NCBI GenBank assembly: GCA_023415475.1
Contig: JAEZKL010000191.1
Location: 1-34,156 of the forward strand
Direction of reading: 5' to 3'
Source: Bacillota bacterium
GTDB taxonomy: Bacteria > Bacillota > Clostridia > Lachnospirales > Lachnospiraceae
Length of the DNA: 34,156 bases
Positions 1 through 8,544 of this stretch are shown here, in pieces. The notes under the pieces were generated by a model. That model was given only the letters and a program-made list of their open reading frames with translations, had not been told where the DNA came from and did no database searches. Within the stretch, counting starts at the first letter, position 1. Each line of letters begins with the position of its first letter. The translations under genes and the position numbers were made by a program.

Positions 1-60
1 TTGTTCCGTTAGTTGTTCCGTTGGTTGTTCCGTTAGTTGTTCCGTTGGTTGTTCCGTTGG
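1..60 (-). repeat. 12-bp tandem repeats coding for TTNG
   Basis: Five units of a 12-bp repeat (TTGTTCCGTTAG or TTGTTCCGTTGG on the plus strand) lie inside the lipoprotein gene and may continue beyond the left edge. The unit keeps the reading frame, so copy-number change by slippage would lengthen or shorten the TTNG linker without a frameshift. Confidence 0.9.
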
Positions 61-193
61 TTGTTACACCCTTTGTAGGTGTAATCTTATTACCGTCTGT
101 TGCGGAGTTATTCATTTTATCTGTCGCACAAGCACTAAAGGCAAATAATGCAATACAGCAAATACCTGCTAGTATAAAAAACTTCTTTTTCAT
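1..193 (-). CDS. Putative lipoprotein with TTNG repeats (N-terminus only)
   Basis: The gene starts at an ATG at 193 and runs off the left edge, so only the first 64 residues are visible. A Shine-Dalgarno GGAGGAG lies just upstream at about 198-205. The protein begins MKKKFF, followed by a hydrophobic stretch and a lipobox-like AFSAC, so it is probably a lipoprotein anchored at Cys22. After a short polar linker (ATDKMNNSATDG) come five or more Thr-Thr-Asn-Gly units, a low-complexity spacer typical of surface proteins. The functional domain lies outside the window, so no function is assigned. The signal peptide and repeats are seen directly; lipoprotein status is inference. Confidence 0.75.
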   Translation of the reverse strand, partial: MKKKFFILAGICCIALFAFSACATDKMNNSATDGNKITPTKGVTTNGTTNGTTNGTTNGTTNGT

Positions 194-364
194 TGCCACT
201 CCTCCTATAAATTTTCAATTTTACAGGATTAGTATCTCTCACTTCGATTGATTTATACGCAAAATAAAACGTCAAATACATGACCATTCAAAATTACGTA
301 TAATACAGCCTCTTTATCATATTATGAATTTATTGGATTATTAAATTTTTATTTTGACAATGAT

Positions 365-1153
365 TTATCGGCTATAGCGATTAAATTCAGTCATATCGCC
401 GCGGAATCGCAAAGGAAGATTGTTCCTTTGTAGCTTTGGATTTACTCTTTCCTTAATGGCAATATGATCAAAGAAGGTAATCCACATGTCACGGTATCGA
501 TCTTCATATTCAGATACCTCTCGAACGCGGCTCTGATCAATATCCGGAACCTCCGCAATGATCCAAGGAGTATTCGGTACATGGAGTGCCGCCAGCTTCC
601 GATTCCCGTCATAAATCAAAAACCGTTCCGTAGGAAGACGATCTACAAAATGAGGAGCAACCAAGGACAGAACATTATTCTTTGGATGAATAATCGACGT
701 CAGTAACCCGTTCTCCTGTTCCGAGAAACGTATGAAGCCCAGAAGGTGATGTGCCTCATTCGCGACATTCTTATCCACCCTGAACATCATATTCACCACC
801 TCATTGCTCAAATGCTCTGTAACCTGGCTACCCATCGCAAAGCCCAGAATCAAAAAGCGGTAGATCAGATCCGCTTTTCCGGAATAATCAGATAAAGCGA
901 CGCGGCAGGACATCTCATAAGCCACTTCGGATATCTTCTCCCGTATTGATTTTGCAACCTTATTCGCCAACACAGTATCCGTATCGACTGCAATATACTC
1001 TGCAAAAAGTTCAATATTTGAAAATTTACTTCCTTCACTCTTCTCTTCAATCTTCACATTGGAATGTCCGAGTCTTGAGCTCCAGGCTGTATAAATTGCG
1101 GTAAAAATTCCATCTATACTATTATCGCAAAGATAAATTCGTTTCGTTTCCAT
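365..1153 (-). CDS. DUF4130-type probable DNA metabolism protein (partner of radical SAM protein)
   Basis: A 262-residue protein matching in style the family described as 'probable DNA metabolism protein' (TIGR03915/DUF4130), known to be encoded next to the TIGR03916 radical SAM protein, as here. Recognisable segments are the N-terminal YLCDNSIDGIFTAIYTAW, the central MFRVDKNVANEAHHLLGFIRF, and a C-terminal WITFFDHIAIKERVNPKLQRNN. In some bacteria this domain is fused to a uracil-DNA glycosylase domain; the length here leaves no room for one. The gene begins 19 bp after the radical SAM stop, so the two are one transcript, predicted to be SOS controlled. The biochemical activity of the family is not established; a role in DNA repair is inference from fusions, partner and promoter. 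Confidence 0.82.
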   Translation of the reverse strand: METKRIYLCDNSIDGIFTAIYTAWSSRLGHSNVKIEEKSEGSKFSNIELFAEYIAVDTDTVLANKVAKSIREKISEVAYEMSCRVALSDYSGKADLIYRFLILGFAMGSQVTEHLSNEVVNMMFRVDKNVANEAHHLLGFIRFSEQENGLLTSIIHPKNNVLSLVAPHFVDRLPTERFLIYDGNRKLAALHVPNTPWIIAEVPDIDQSRVREVSEYEDRYRDMWITFFDHIAIKERVNPKLQRNNLPLRFRGDMTEFNRYSR

Positions 1154-1172
1154 CCTGCATCAACTCCTATCA

Positions 1173-2636
1173 CTACACATTCGCCAGCTTCATGATCAGC
1201 TTTCGTTCCGGCTGAAAATTCACATCGTCAAATAGAGATAACTGCTGATAGGTAATGTCCTTATCAATCCCCATGGGCACCTGATCCTTCAGGGCAACCA
1301 GCTGTCTGGTTATGAAGTTCTCCTCAATCCTGATCGGGTACATCATCCTACCGTTGCAGGTAATAAAGTATATTGCTCGCTTTAATACAATTCCCATACG
1401 TTTCAGATCCTTATAATCGAGTACAGCACTTTTCCTTGCCATAATGATCCTCTGGGCAGAATTCGTACCAATACCGGGTACCCGCAGTAAGGTAAAATAA
1501 TCCGCTTTATTGATCTCGACCGGAAACACCTCCAGATGGCGTAAGGCCCAATCACACTTTGGATCCAGCAACACATTAAAATTTGGATGGAGCTCGTCCA
1601 GTAGCTCCTTTGTCTGAAAGCCATAAAAACGAAGCAGCCAGTCCGCCTGATATAATCGGTGTTCACGAAGCATTGGCGGTCCATCCTGGGTAGACGGAAG
1701 TCTATTGTCTTGATTTACATTAATAAAGGCAGAATAGAAGACCCGTTTCAAATCAAAGTTATCATATAAGGCTTCTGCTACTGACATAATCTGATAATCG
1801 CTCTCCTTGGTAGCACCGACAATCATCTGAGTGCTTTGTCCCGCCGGGACGAAACTCCGGTTGATCATTGGTTTCCTCTGGTGAGTAACAAATCCGGTGC
1901 TCGAGGTAATGATTTCCTTAATATCATGATCCTCATGGGAGGTAATAAGCTTCTTCGGTTCTGAAGCAGTCAACACCTTCTGCCCCATCTTAAAATCTGG
2001 CAGCCCAAGAAACTCCCGGTTATTCTTCCTTCCAAGCTGTATCTGGCGGATAGGCTTTAATATATTCTTACGATTCTTATGAGGTGCCAGGTCGCGCAGA
2101 CTGTCTGCCGTCGGAAGCTCCAGATTGATACTCATTCGGTCTGTATACCAACCCAGCATCTCAATCAATGCAGGATCCGCTCCGGGAATCGCCTTGCAAT
2201 GGATATATCCGTTAAAATGATGCACTTCACGAAGCAGCCGAAGTGCTTCTAAGATCAATTCCATGGTATTGTTCGGTGTGTTCAGAATTCCCGAGCTTAG
2301 GAATAAACCCTCGATGTAATTCCTGCGATAGAACTCCATCGTCAACTCGCTCAGCTCCTGAGGAGTGAAGGAAGCCCTGACAACATCGTTCGAGGATCGA
2401 TTCGCACAATATTTGCAGTCGAAGATGCATTCATTCGTAAACAGCACCTTTAGAAGTGAAATGCAACGACCATCCGCGGAAAAGCTATGGCAAATACCTC
2501 CTGCAACACTGTTGCCCATACTTGTCCCGTTGCCCTTTCGATCAACACCGCTGGAGGTACAGGCCACATCATATTTTGCTGCGTCCGACAGTATCTCAAG
2601 CTTTCTTTGTATTGACATATTCTCCTGAATTACCAT
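1173..2636 (-). CDS. Putative DNA modification/repair radical SAM protein
   Basis: A 487-residue radical SAM protein of the TIGR03916 type. The [4Fe-4S] ligand motif CxxxCxxC is present as CIFDCKYC (Cys70, Cys74, Cys77). The C-terminal third holds a helix-hairpin-helix-like segment (LLRVPGIGTNSAQRII), which suggests DNA binding. I chose the ATG at 2636, not the upstream one at 2660: the former has GAGGTG five bases upstream, while the latter overlaps an SOS box and has no ribosome binding site. The gene is first in a two-gene operon with the DUF4130 protein. The family is of unknown chemistry; DNA repair is inferred from the partner, the DNA-binding motif and the SOS boxes seen here. Confidence 0.87.
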   Translation of the reverse strand: MVIQENMSIQRKLEILSDAAKYDVACTSSGVDRKGNGTSMGNSVAGGICHSFSADGRCISLLKVLFTNECIFDCKYCANRSSNDVVRASFTPQELSELTMEFYRRNYIEGLFLSSGILNTPNNTMELILEALRLLREVHHFNGYIHCKAIPGADPALIEMLGWYTDRMSINLELPTADSLRDLAPHKNRKNILKPIRQIQLGRKNNREFLGLPDFKMGQKVLTASEPKKLITSHEDHDIKEIITSSTGFVTHQRKPMINRSFVPAGQSTQMIVGATKESDYQIMSVAEALYDNFDLKRVFYSAFINVNQDNRLPSTQDGPPMLREHRLYQADWLLRFYGFQTKELLDELHPNFNVLLDPKCDWALRHLEVFPVEINKADYFTLLRVPGIGTNSAQRIIMARKSAVLDYKDLKRMGIVLKRAIYFITCNGRMMYPIRIEENFITRQLVALKDQVPMGIDKDITYQQLSLFDDVNFQPERKLIMKLANV

Positions 2637-2654
2637 TGCAGCACCTCGCAAATC

Positions 2655-2723
2655 AAACATTTGTTCTGTTTTTTATTCTATCAAATACCCGGCTTATTGT
2701 CAACACCCTTCAAACATTTGTTC
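2655..2723 (-). promoter_or_regulatory. SOS-type promoter: two LexA boxes flanking a sigma-A promoter
   Basis: On the minus strand a TTGACA (2698-2703), a 17-bp spacer and a TAGAAT (2675-2680) form a near-perfect promoter. Identical copies of GAACAAATGTTT lie on each side: 2712-2723, just upstream of the -35, and 2655-2666, downstream of the -10. Each fits the clostridial LexA (DinR) box GAAC-N4-GTTT. The two copies share a 15-bp core (AGAACAAATGTTTGA) and are 57 bp apart, about five and a half helical turns. LexA binding would block this promoter; DNA damage would release it. Confidence 0.82.
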
Positions 2724-2803
2724 TCCATATCCCATGGAATCATGTAACCGGATCCCTGTCTGTTGTGAGATCACTAATTCTTATGTTTTTCTTGTTTTTC
2801 TAT

Positions 2804-2832
2804 TTGACATAATCTCAGAATAAAAGTAGAAT
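2804..2832 (+). promoter_or_regulatory. Sigma-A promoter for the EAL gene
   Basis: TTGACA (2804-2809), 17-bp spacer, TAGAAT (2827-2832). Transcription would begin near 2839, after the most upstream in-frame ATG at 2834, which argues for translation from the next ATG at 2906. Confidence 0.7.
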
Positions 2833-2905
2833 CATGCTAGAACTTTATATAAATTCCAAAAATTTTATATATAATCTCGAAATAATCAGAAAGGTATCTG
2901 AAAAT

Positions 2906-5152
2906 ATGCATTATAATTGGCAGGATTTTCAAAAATATCGCGGTAAATTCAAAGTAATTGTATGGTTGTGCTGCCTGGATCTGCTCTTTGTAGTACTGTC
3001 CTTTATCTTCTACTCTTCGGATGCCATCAGACCGATCATCAGAATTTTCTTAGGAATTGATATTGTTTTCCTGTTTGGTACTTTGGTTCATATATTAGTG
3101 AATCAGACCATGATTAACCAAATTGAAGAAGCATTCCCGAAGGATAATGATAGGACTATTTCGAATAAATGGGATCATTTCCAGAAGCTCTTAGAGCACA
3201 ATCTTTTTCAGTATCATTTTCAACCGATTGTAGATGCAAGAACCGGAGAAATATTTGCTTATGAAGCATTAATGAGAACCGATCCGGATACCATTGATTT
3301 ATCTCCGATGGAAATACTTGATCTGGCAGCTAAGGAAGGCCGGCTATATAATATAGAAAGGTATACCTTTTATAATACCCTTCAATTGATGAAAGAAAAC
3401 AAGGAGCTTTTCCAAAACAAAAAATTATTCCTCAACAGCATCTCCAATCATCAACTGACGGATATTGATTTTGAGGAATTGTATCATAACTACAGCTTAC
3501 TCTTTCGCAATGTAGTCATGGAAATCAAGGAAACCACTTTGCTGAACAAAGATGGTCTGAAGCTAATTCAGAAAAGACTTCAAGAAACCGGATGCCAATT
3601 GGCTCTTGATGATTACGGCACCAAATATTCCAAGGAATCCAATTTGCTCAATTACAATCCAAACTACATAAAAATTGATCGATCCATCCTACACTCCATT
3701 CATGCTAATTCAAAAAAACAATTTATTTCTACCAGTCTGATTAATTTTGCAGCCCAAAACAACATCAAGATAATTGCTGAGGGGATCGAGACCTACGAAG
3801 AATTCGAATATGCTGTCAGTCTTGGAGTTGACTACCTTCAAGGTTATTATATCTCAAGACCCGGCCCGGTTCTTATTCCTAAGATACCACAGGAAATCAT
3901 TGACATGATACAAGAGATTAACGGAAGAATCCCCAGAGATGGCATTGTTAAAAAAATATATGAGACGAATGGCGATTCAATCATCTTTCTGGAAGCATTA
4001 GCCCTGGATATATATTCTGATGTAGTAATCAGAGAACGCGAGATCACCATCCAGGGAAAGAACGATATGATTGCCAATCTCTCTATCCTCATTCCCGACA
4101 ATCATACCTGCCAAATCACCCTCGATTGTATCAAACTGCGCGGTTATGAAAAACCGGCCGTCATCCTGGGCAAGAATTGCAATGTAGTCCTTAACCTGAT
4201 CGGTGATAACTATATCACATATGACGGTATCCGCGTGCCGGAGACCTCAGAGCTAAAGATTATCGGTGAAGGTAATCTGACCGTTCAGGCAGAACGCAGC
4301 AACCATGTCGGTATCGGTGGGTCAGCCCTGCAGGCTTACGGCAATATTATTCTTGCTTCCACAGGAATCATAAAAGTGTGCAGCAGCGGGAACATATCCA
4401 TAGCCATCGGAGGAGGGCAAAATCCATCTAATTCGTTGATCCAAATTATATCCGGTATCATCTATATCGAGGTCTCCGGTTATAATACTGTCGGGATCGG
4501 TAATATATCCGGAAATGCGAAGATCAGAATAAATAACAGCAAAATAAAAATAACAGCTGAAGGAGCAAAGGCAGTCGGTATCGGAAGTCTCAGAGATTAC
4601 GTTGACATCTGCAGCACCGGCAACCTGGTCATCAAATGCAACGGTATGAACGCGATTGCAATCGGTTCCATAGAGGATAGTAACGGCAAGATTATCATAG
4701 AAGATGGCACTATCAGTATCCGTTTTAACACGCATTGTGGCTCCGGCATCGGTGCATTGAGTGGTAAGGTAGGCATCGATATCTTTCGGGGTGATATTGC
4801 CATCTTAGGGGAAGGTACCGATACCATCGGTATCGGTGATCATGTCGGGTTCGGAGATATCCGTATCAAGAACGGAACCATCTCCATTCAACTCTATGCA
4901 ACGAATGCAATACCGATCGGCAGTGAAAGACGTAATGTAATCATCGATGGCGGTAATATTCAGTGTGACTTCCCCAAACAAATAATTCCTGTGAACACCT
5001 ACGGAACTCCCCTGGTAGCCCGGATTATAGCGGCTTCAGATGAATTTCGCCGTACCGTAAATACCGAAACCTACTCCTATGAATATCAGGCAAGTTACTG
5101 CGAGCGTTATCCCTATATCAAGGTATATCTGCCGGATAGCATTATCTTATAG
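2906..5152 (+). CDS. Membrane-anchored EAL c-di-GMP phosphodiesterase fused to a beta-helix-like repeat domain
   Basis: About 748 residues from the ATG at 2906, which has GAAAGG 11 bases upstream; the upstream ATG at 2834 would precede the predicted transcription start. Two membrane helices (about 17-36 and 43-66) are followed by an EAL domain (about 94-336) that hydrolyses cyclic di-GMP. Signature residues are intact: EALMR, the Asn in LFLNSIS, Glu in MEIKET, LALDDYGTKYS, YIKIDRS, IIAEGIET and QGYYISRP, so the enzyme looks active. From about 360 to 710 there are eight units of 27-31 residues, each ending in a GIG-type turn (VGIGG, IAIGG, VGIGN, VGIGS, IAIGS, SGIGA, IGIGD, IPIGS), which suggests a parallel beta-helix. 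With two membrane passes both ends face the cytoplasm. The enzyme part is confident; the role of the repeat domain is unknown. Confidence 0.88.
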   Translation: MHYNWQDFQKYRGKFKVIVWLCCLDLLFVVLSFIFYSSDAIRPIIRIFLGIDIVFLFGTLVHILVNQTMINQIEEAFPKDNDRTISNKWDHFQKLLEHNLFQYHFQPIVDARTGEIFAYEALMRTDPDTIDLSPMEILDLAAKEGRLYNIERYTFYNTLQLMKENKELFQNKKLFLNSISNHQLTDIDFEELYHNYSLLFRNVVMEIKETTLLNKDGLKLIQKRLQETGCQLALDDYGTKYSKESNLLNYNPNYIKIDRSILHSIHANSKKQFISTSLINFAAQNNIKIIAEGIETYEEFEYAVSLGVDYLQGYYISRPGPVLIPKIPQEIIDMIQEINGRIPRDGIVKKIYETNGDSIIFLEALALDIYSDVVIREREITIQGKNDMIANLSILIPDNHTCQITLDCIKLRGYEKPAVILGKNCNVVLNLIGDNYITYDGIRVPETSELKIIGEGNLTVQAERSNHVGIGGSALQAYGNIILASTGIIKVCSSGNISIAIGGGQNPSNSLIQIISGIIYIEVSGYNTVGIGNISGNAKIRINNSKIKITAEGAKAVGIGSLRDYVDICSTGNLVIKCNGMNAIAIGSIEDSNGKIIIEDGTISIRFNTHCGSGIGALSGKVGIDIFRGDIAILGEGTDTIGIGDHVGFGDIRIKNGTISIQLYATNAIPIGSERRNVIIDGGNIQCDFPKQIIPVNTYGTPLVARIIAASDEFRRTVNTETYSYEYQASYCERYPYIKVYLPDSIIL

Positions 5153-5186
5153 AGTAAAAAACAGACGTAATTATTAAGAAAGAGGC

Positions 5187-6359
5187 TTACGTGATCTGTT
5201 GTCTCTTTCGCTTACTCACTACCAGTGCTATGGATATAATCGCCGCGGCAAAGCCAAGCTGTATCGCCATATAGCTGGCGATATCCGACAACTGTGACCA
5301 TGTGGTCAGTGTCACGGTCTCTATCGCATTATTGGCTTTGACATACCAATAGACCGGTGTAAAGCTTGCAACCTTAAGTACCGTAGCGCCCAGGAATTCC
5401 TGCGGAACGAACATACCGCTTAAAAAAGCTAAGCCAACGGAACCTGCGGTAGATATTGCGGAGATTGCTTTCTTACTTTTTACGCTGATACCGATCAAAT
5501 AGCTGACGCTTAAGATTACCAAGGCAAAGGTGAAGGCATTCAGCCAGAACAGCAGTGTATTTGCATTTATGAATCGATTTTTATTTAATATATATCCGGC
5601 TATAATAAAGATAAGTAGATAGCACATAACAAAAACCAGATTGGCAAAAATCAGCTGTACATTTAAATCCTTGATCGTAATCGGCGATGCAAAATGTCGT
5701 CTTCTGAGATCAAGACCATGGAAAGAAAACATAACCGTACTAACACTGGTGATAAAAATCGCAATCATGATATATCCAAGATAGTTAAAGTAGTATTTAT
5801 TCTGGTTGTTGCCGGAAGCAACCGCATCCTTTTGCTCTACATTCAGATATACTGTTGTCTTCTCCTGCAGATTTGTCTTGACATGTGCATTGATCTCTTC
5901 TACCGAAGCCTCCAGCAGATATTTCTTGTAAACGAAAACCATATTAAAATAATTATCTATCGCATTATCGATCGTAATCGCTTCCATCGAATCCGGTGCT
6001 GTCTGCTTTGTGAGATTTATGCCGCCCTTATTATAAAAGCTGTCGGAAAAGCCAGCAGGTATCGTAAGGATATAGGAAACCTCCCTGTTATAAAGCGCAT
6101 CCCGTATCCCTGTCTCAGCTTTCTTTGGTTCAACAAAGGTAACATAATCCTCCAGGTAATTCAGAAAGCCATTGATCAGATTGCTCTCACCATCCTTATT
6201 GATTACCATAATTGGTATCTTCTTCGTTTCAAAATGGTCTGTATTCTTCGTTATATTACTGATAAATGATACGGCTAAAATCAAAAACAATCCCGCATAG
6301 ATCAGAACAGAGAATAATTGTGTCTTCAATATTTTGAAATAAGCTTTAAATACTTGCAT
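5187..6359 (-). CDS. ABC-2 type transporter permease (second of operon pair)
   Basis: A 390-residue ABC-2 permease: one N-terminal membrane helix (about 15-35), a large extracytoplasmic segment (about 40-190), then five hydrophobic helices, ending in a basic tail (SKRKRQQIT). This is the layout of exporters for drugs, peptides or lipids. AAGGAGG precedes the ATG at 6359. The start overlaps the end of the upstream permease by 14 bp, so the two are translationally coupled. It should pair with the other permease as a heterodimer driven by the ATPase at 7612-8544. The substrate cannot be read from the sequence. Confidence 0.88.
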   Translation of the reverse strand: MQVFKAYFKILKTQLFSVLIYAGLFLILAVSFISNITKNTDHFETKKIPIMVINKDGESNLINGFLNYLEDYVTFVEPKKAETGIRDALYNREVSYILTIPAGFSDSFYNKGGINLTKQTAPDSMEAITIDNAIDNYFNMVFVYKKYLLEASVEEINAHVKTNLQEKTTVYLNVEQKDAVASGNNQNKYYFNYLGYIMIAIFITSVSTVMFSFHGLDLRRRHFASPITIKDLNVQLIFANLVFVMCYLLIFIIAGYILNKNRFINANTLLFWLNAFTFALVILSVSYLIGISVKSKKAISAISTAGSVGLAFLSGMFVPQEFLGATVLKVASFTPVYWYVKANNAIETVTLTTWSQLSDIASYMAIQLGFAAAIISIALVVSKRKRQQIT

Positions 6360-7479
6360 AACTCTTCCTCCTTATTCCGATTATGGCAAGGACACTAAAA
6401 ATGACTGCTATTATGCTTAAGATAGCGATATTAATATAATAGTGCTCATAGGTGTCATAGTAATACAGACTATACATAGAATCTGTCAGAAGATTAACCG
6501 GGTTAATATAAGACAGAAGCGGGAATTTCGTTGCAATCATATACTTAATCTCAGACACCATCATACCGGAGAGAAAGGCACCACCTAAAGATATTGCTAT
6601 CAAAATTGCCGCTTTTACCTCTGTTTTCTTCTTCACCCAGACTCCGATGAAGGCTCCCATACCAAGTCCTGCGAATGAGCCAATCATACAGGCAATAAAG
6701 AGGTATAGCAGATTATCACCGAAATCCACTTTAATGATGTAATACATGTAAAGGAACAGTAGCAACAAGCTTCCCATATGAGCGGTAAAGGCAGCCAGCA
6801 TATTACATAAGAATAGCTTCATCTTAGGAACAGCCGATACACTCACTCTGGCCCCCTGGCTTGACAAATCCGCCTGAATATTAATAGCCTCATCAAGACC
6901 CCAGTTCCCAGAAAAGATACAGGTAAAGGCAATCAGAGAGTAGAAAAATACTAACAACTCAGCCGGTTTTTTATCATCCTTTACCTCTTTAACGTAGGTA
7001 TCACGCAGGATTACATCATCCAGCAATCCTTCGGCAATGGCATTCGGGTTACTCTCAAGAATCGTTGTTACTGTAGTGCTCATCTGCCGATAGGTATCCA
7101 AGAAGGATTTGATAATAGTCTCATTCAAACCGTTTTCCTTTGTATAGAGTATCGGGTCTATACTGCCCTCGATATAGGCATCAATATCACCATCCTCCAG
7201 TAGCTTTTTTGCAGCTATCTCATCGCAGTATTTTATATCAAACATTTTTACATTCTTAGATGTTACAGCTGCTTCCAGCACTTGAGTAAATTCTTCCTTC
7301 TCTTCTCCACCACTGACATAGGCAATCGGAAGAGTATCAAAATTCTCAATCTTCCATAAATTATTAAAGGCAAAGAAGAAACAGCTTGCCATAATGATTG
7401 GAAACAGGTAGCACCAGAATATTGATTCCTTATTACGATACAGACATTTCAGTCTGAAACCATATAATTGAACGCTCAT
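6346..7479 (-). CDS. ABC-2 type transporter permease (first of operon pair)
   Basis: A 377-residue permease with the same plan as its downstream neighbour: one N-terminal helix (WCYLFPIIMASCFFFAF), a large external loop to about residue 180, then five to six helices, including LAAFTAHMGSLLLLFLYMYY and AILIAISLGGAFLSGMMV. The start at 7479 (MSVQL) is preferred because GGAG lies six bases upstream; the ATG at 7491 is part of that ribosome-binding region. It overlaps the second permease gene by 14 bp. Together with the ATPase it forms a likely exporter in the cell membrane; substrate unknown. Confidence 0.87.
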   Translation of the reverse strand: MSVQLYGFRLKCLYRNKESIFWCYLFPIIMASCFFFAFNNLWKIENFDTLPIAYVSGGEEKEEFTQVLEAAVTSKNVKMFDIKYCDEIAAKKLLEDGDIDAYIEGSIDPILYTKENGLNETIIKSFLDTYRQMSTTVTTILESNPNAIAEGLLDDVILRDTYVKEVKDDKKPAELLVFFYSLIAFTCIFSGNWGLDEAINIQADLSSQGARVSVSAVPKMKLFLCNMLAAFTAHMGSLLLLFLYMYYIIKVDFGDNLLYLFIACMIGSFAGLGMGAFIGVWVKKKTEVKAAILIAISLGGAFLSGMMVSEIKYMIATKFPLLSYINPVNLLTDSMYSLYYYDTYEHYYINIAILSIIAVIFSVLAIIGIRRKSYASI

Positions 7480-7493
7480 AATGATCTCCATTC

Positions 7494-7604
7494 TGCCGCA
7501 TGCGGCATCTCAAAACTCGGAAGAACAAGGAGTTTGCTCCAATGGTCAAACTTCGCAGTTCTTCCCATGTGAAGATGTTTTTCTTCCCATGTGAAGATGT
7601 TTTT
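7494..7604. repeat. Intergenic repeat cluster: palindrome, long inverted repeat and 22-bp tandem repeat
   Basis: The 130-bp gap between the ATPase and first permease is filled with repeats. There is a perfect 14-bp palindrome TGCCGCATGCGGCA at 7494-7507 and an inverted pair GGAAGAAC (7519-7526) / GTTCTTCC (7558-7565). Inside that is AGTTTG (7531-7536) / CAAACT (7547-7552). Two exact 22-bp copies of CTTCCCATGTGAAGATG plus five T follow at 7561-7582 and 7583-7604. In the operon's RNA these would fold between ATPase and permease cistrons. It may be a dispersed intergenic element; copies elsewhere cannot be checked here. Confidence 0.8.
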
Positions 7605-7611
7605 CTTCACA

Positions 7612-8544
7612 TTAGTCTCTTAATTCTTTTCCTGTGATCTCCAGGAATACGTCATTGAGTGTCGGAACCTCAGTGATTACCTTGCCAAAATTGATATTCA
7701 TCCTCTGCATAAGCTCCAGCACACTGACCAGGTTATTCCTGCCCTTCTTGGATTTAATCTCAAGTACGTTATCCTTTTGATCAACCGAGTATACATTCGG
7801 TAATCTACGCAGCTCCTCCAGAGTTTGTTCTTCGCTTCCAAAGACCTCCACCTGGATCTTCTCTCCTACGCTTATCATGGCTTTGAGTTCGTCCTTGGTC
7901 CCCTTTGCAATCACTCTTCCCTTATCGATGATCGCGATATTGGAGCAGATCTGCTCTACCTCCTCCATATAATGAGAGGTATAAATAATAGTCGCTCCCT
8001 CCTCGTTCAGCTTCTTTATTCCCTCTAAAATCTTATTACGGCTCTGGGGATCAACTGCTACCGTAGGCTCATCAAGGATGATCAGCTTAGGCTTGTGAAC
8101 GATACCGCAGGCAATGTTAAGCCTTCTGAGGAGTCCGCCACTAAGCTTCTTCGGATAGAATTTCGTATAATCCTCAAGCGACACAAACTTAATTGCTTCC
8201 TTGGTTAAACTCTTCACTTCTTCTCTGTTCTTGATATATAAGCTGCAGAAATAAGAGATGTTCTCATACACAGTCAGCTCATCGAATACCGCAACATTCT
8301 GCATGATAACCCCGATATCCTTCTTAATATCATAAGCATTCGGCCCCATCCTTTTACCAAATATCTCAATACTGCCCTTATCATATTTTAATAATGACAG
8401 GATACAATTGATCGCTGTTGTTTTACCGGAGCCGTTCGGTCCCAGGAGTCCGAAGATCTCACCCTCCTCTACCTGAAGATCCAGATAATCAAGCGCTACG
8501 AGCTTATCATATCGTTTTACTAATCCGTCTACCTTTACTACCAT
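7612..8544 (-). CDS. ABC-2 exporter ATP-binding protein
   Basis: A 310-residue ABC ATPase of the CcmA/drug-export type. It has Walker A GPNGSGKTT (about residues 35-43), the Q-loop in IGVIMQNVAVF, signature LSGGLLRR, Walker B LIILDEPTVAVDP and the H-loop in TSHYMEE. The C-terminal 80 residues form the usual accessory domain of exporter ATPases (KGTKDELKAM onward). AGGAGGAG lies upstream of the ATG at 8544. It is first in the operon, followed by two ABC-2 permeases, and energises that exporter. A 16-bp dyad upstream (8632-8647) could be the operator; no regulator gene is adjacent. Confidence 0.93.
   Translation of the reverse strand: MVVKVDGLVKRYDKLVALDYLDLQVEEGEIFGLLGPNGSGKTTAINCILSLLKYDKGSIEIFGKRMGPNAYDIKKDIGVIMQNVAVFDELTVYENISYFCSLYIKNREEVKSLTKEAIKFVSLEDYTKFYPKKLSGGLLRRLNIACGIVHKPKLIILDEPTVAVDPQSRNKILEGIKKLNEEGATIIYTSHYMEEVEQICSNIAIIDKGRVIAKGTKDELKAMISVGEKIQVEVFGSEEQTLEELRRLPNVYSVDQKDNVLEIKSKKGRNNLVSVLELMQRMNINFGKVITEVPTLNDVFLEITGKELRD

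Noticed and set aside
1..60. Regular short repeats that could suggest a CRISPR array
   Set aside because: The 12-bp units are contiguous without spacers and lie in frame inside a lipoprotein gene.
2834..2905. Longer N-terminus for the EAL protein
   Set aside because: The upstream ATG precedes the predicted transcription start and has no ribosome binding site.
2724..2905. c-di-GMP riboswitch before the EAL gene
   Set aside because: None of the conserved class I or class II segments is present, and the predicted leader is under 70 nt.
4322..4735. Open frame of 137 codons on the minus strand
   Set aside because: It is the shadow of the repetitive beta-helix-like part of the EAL protein.
5694..6269. 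Open frame of 191 codons on the plus strand
   Set aside because: It is antisense to a well supported ABC permease gene, has no ribosome binding site and no familiar motif.
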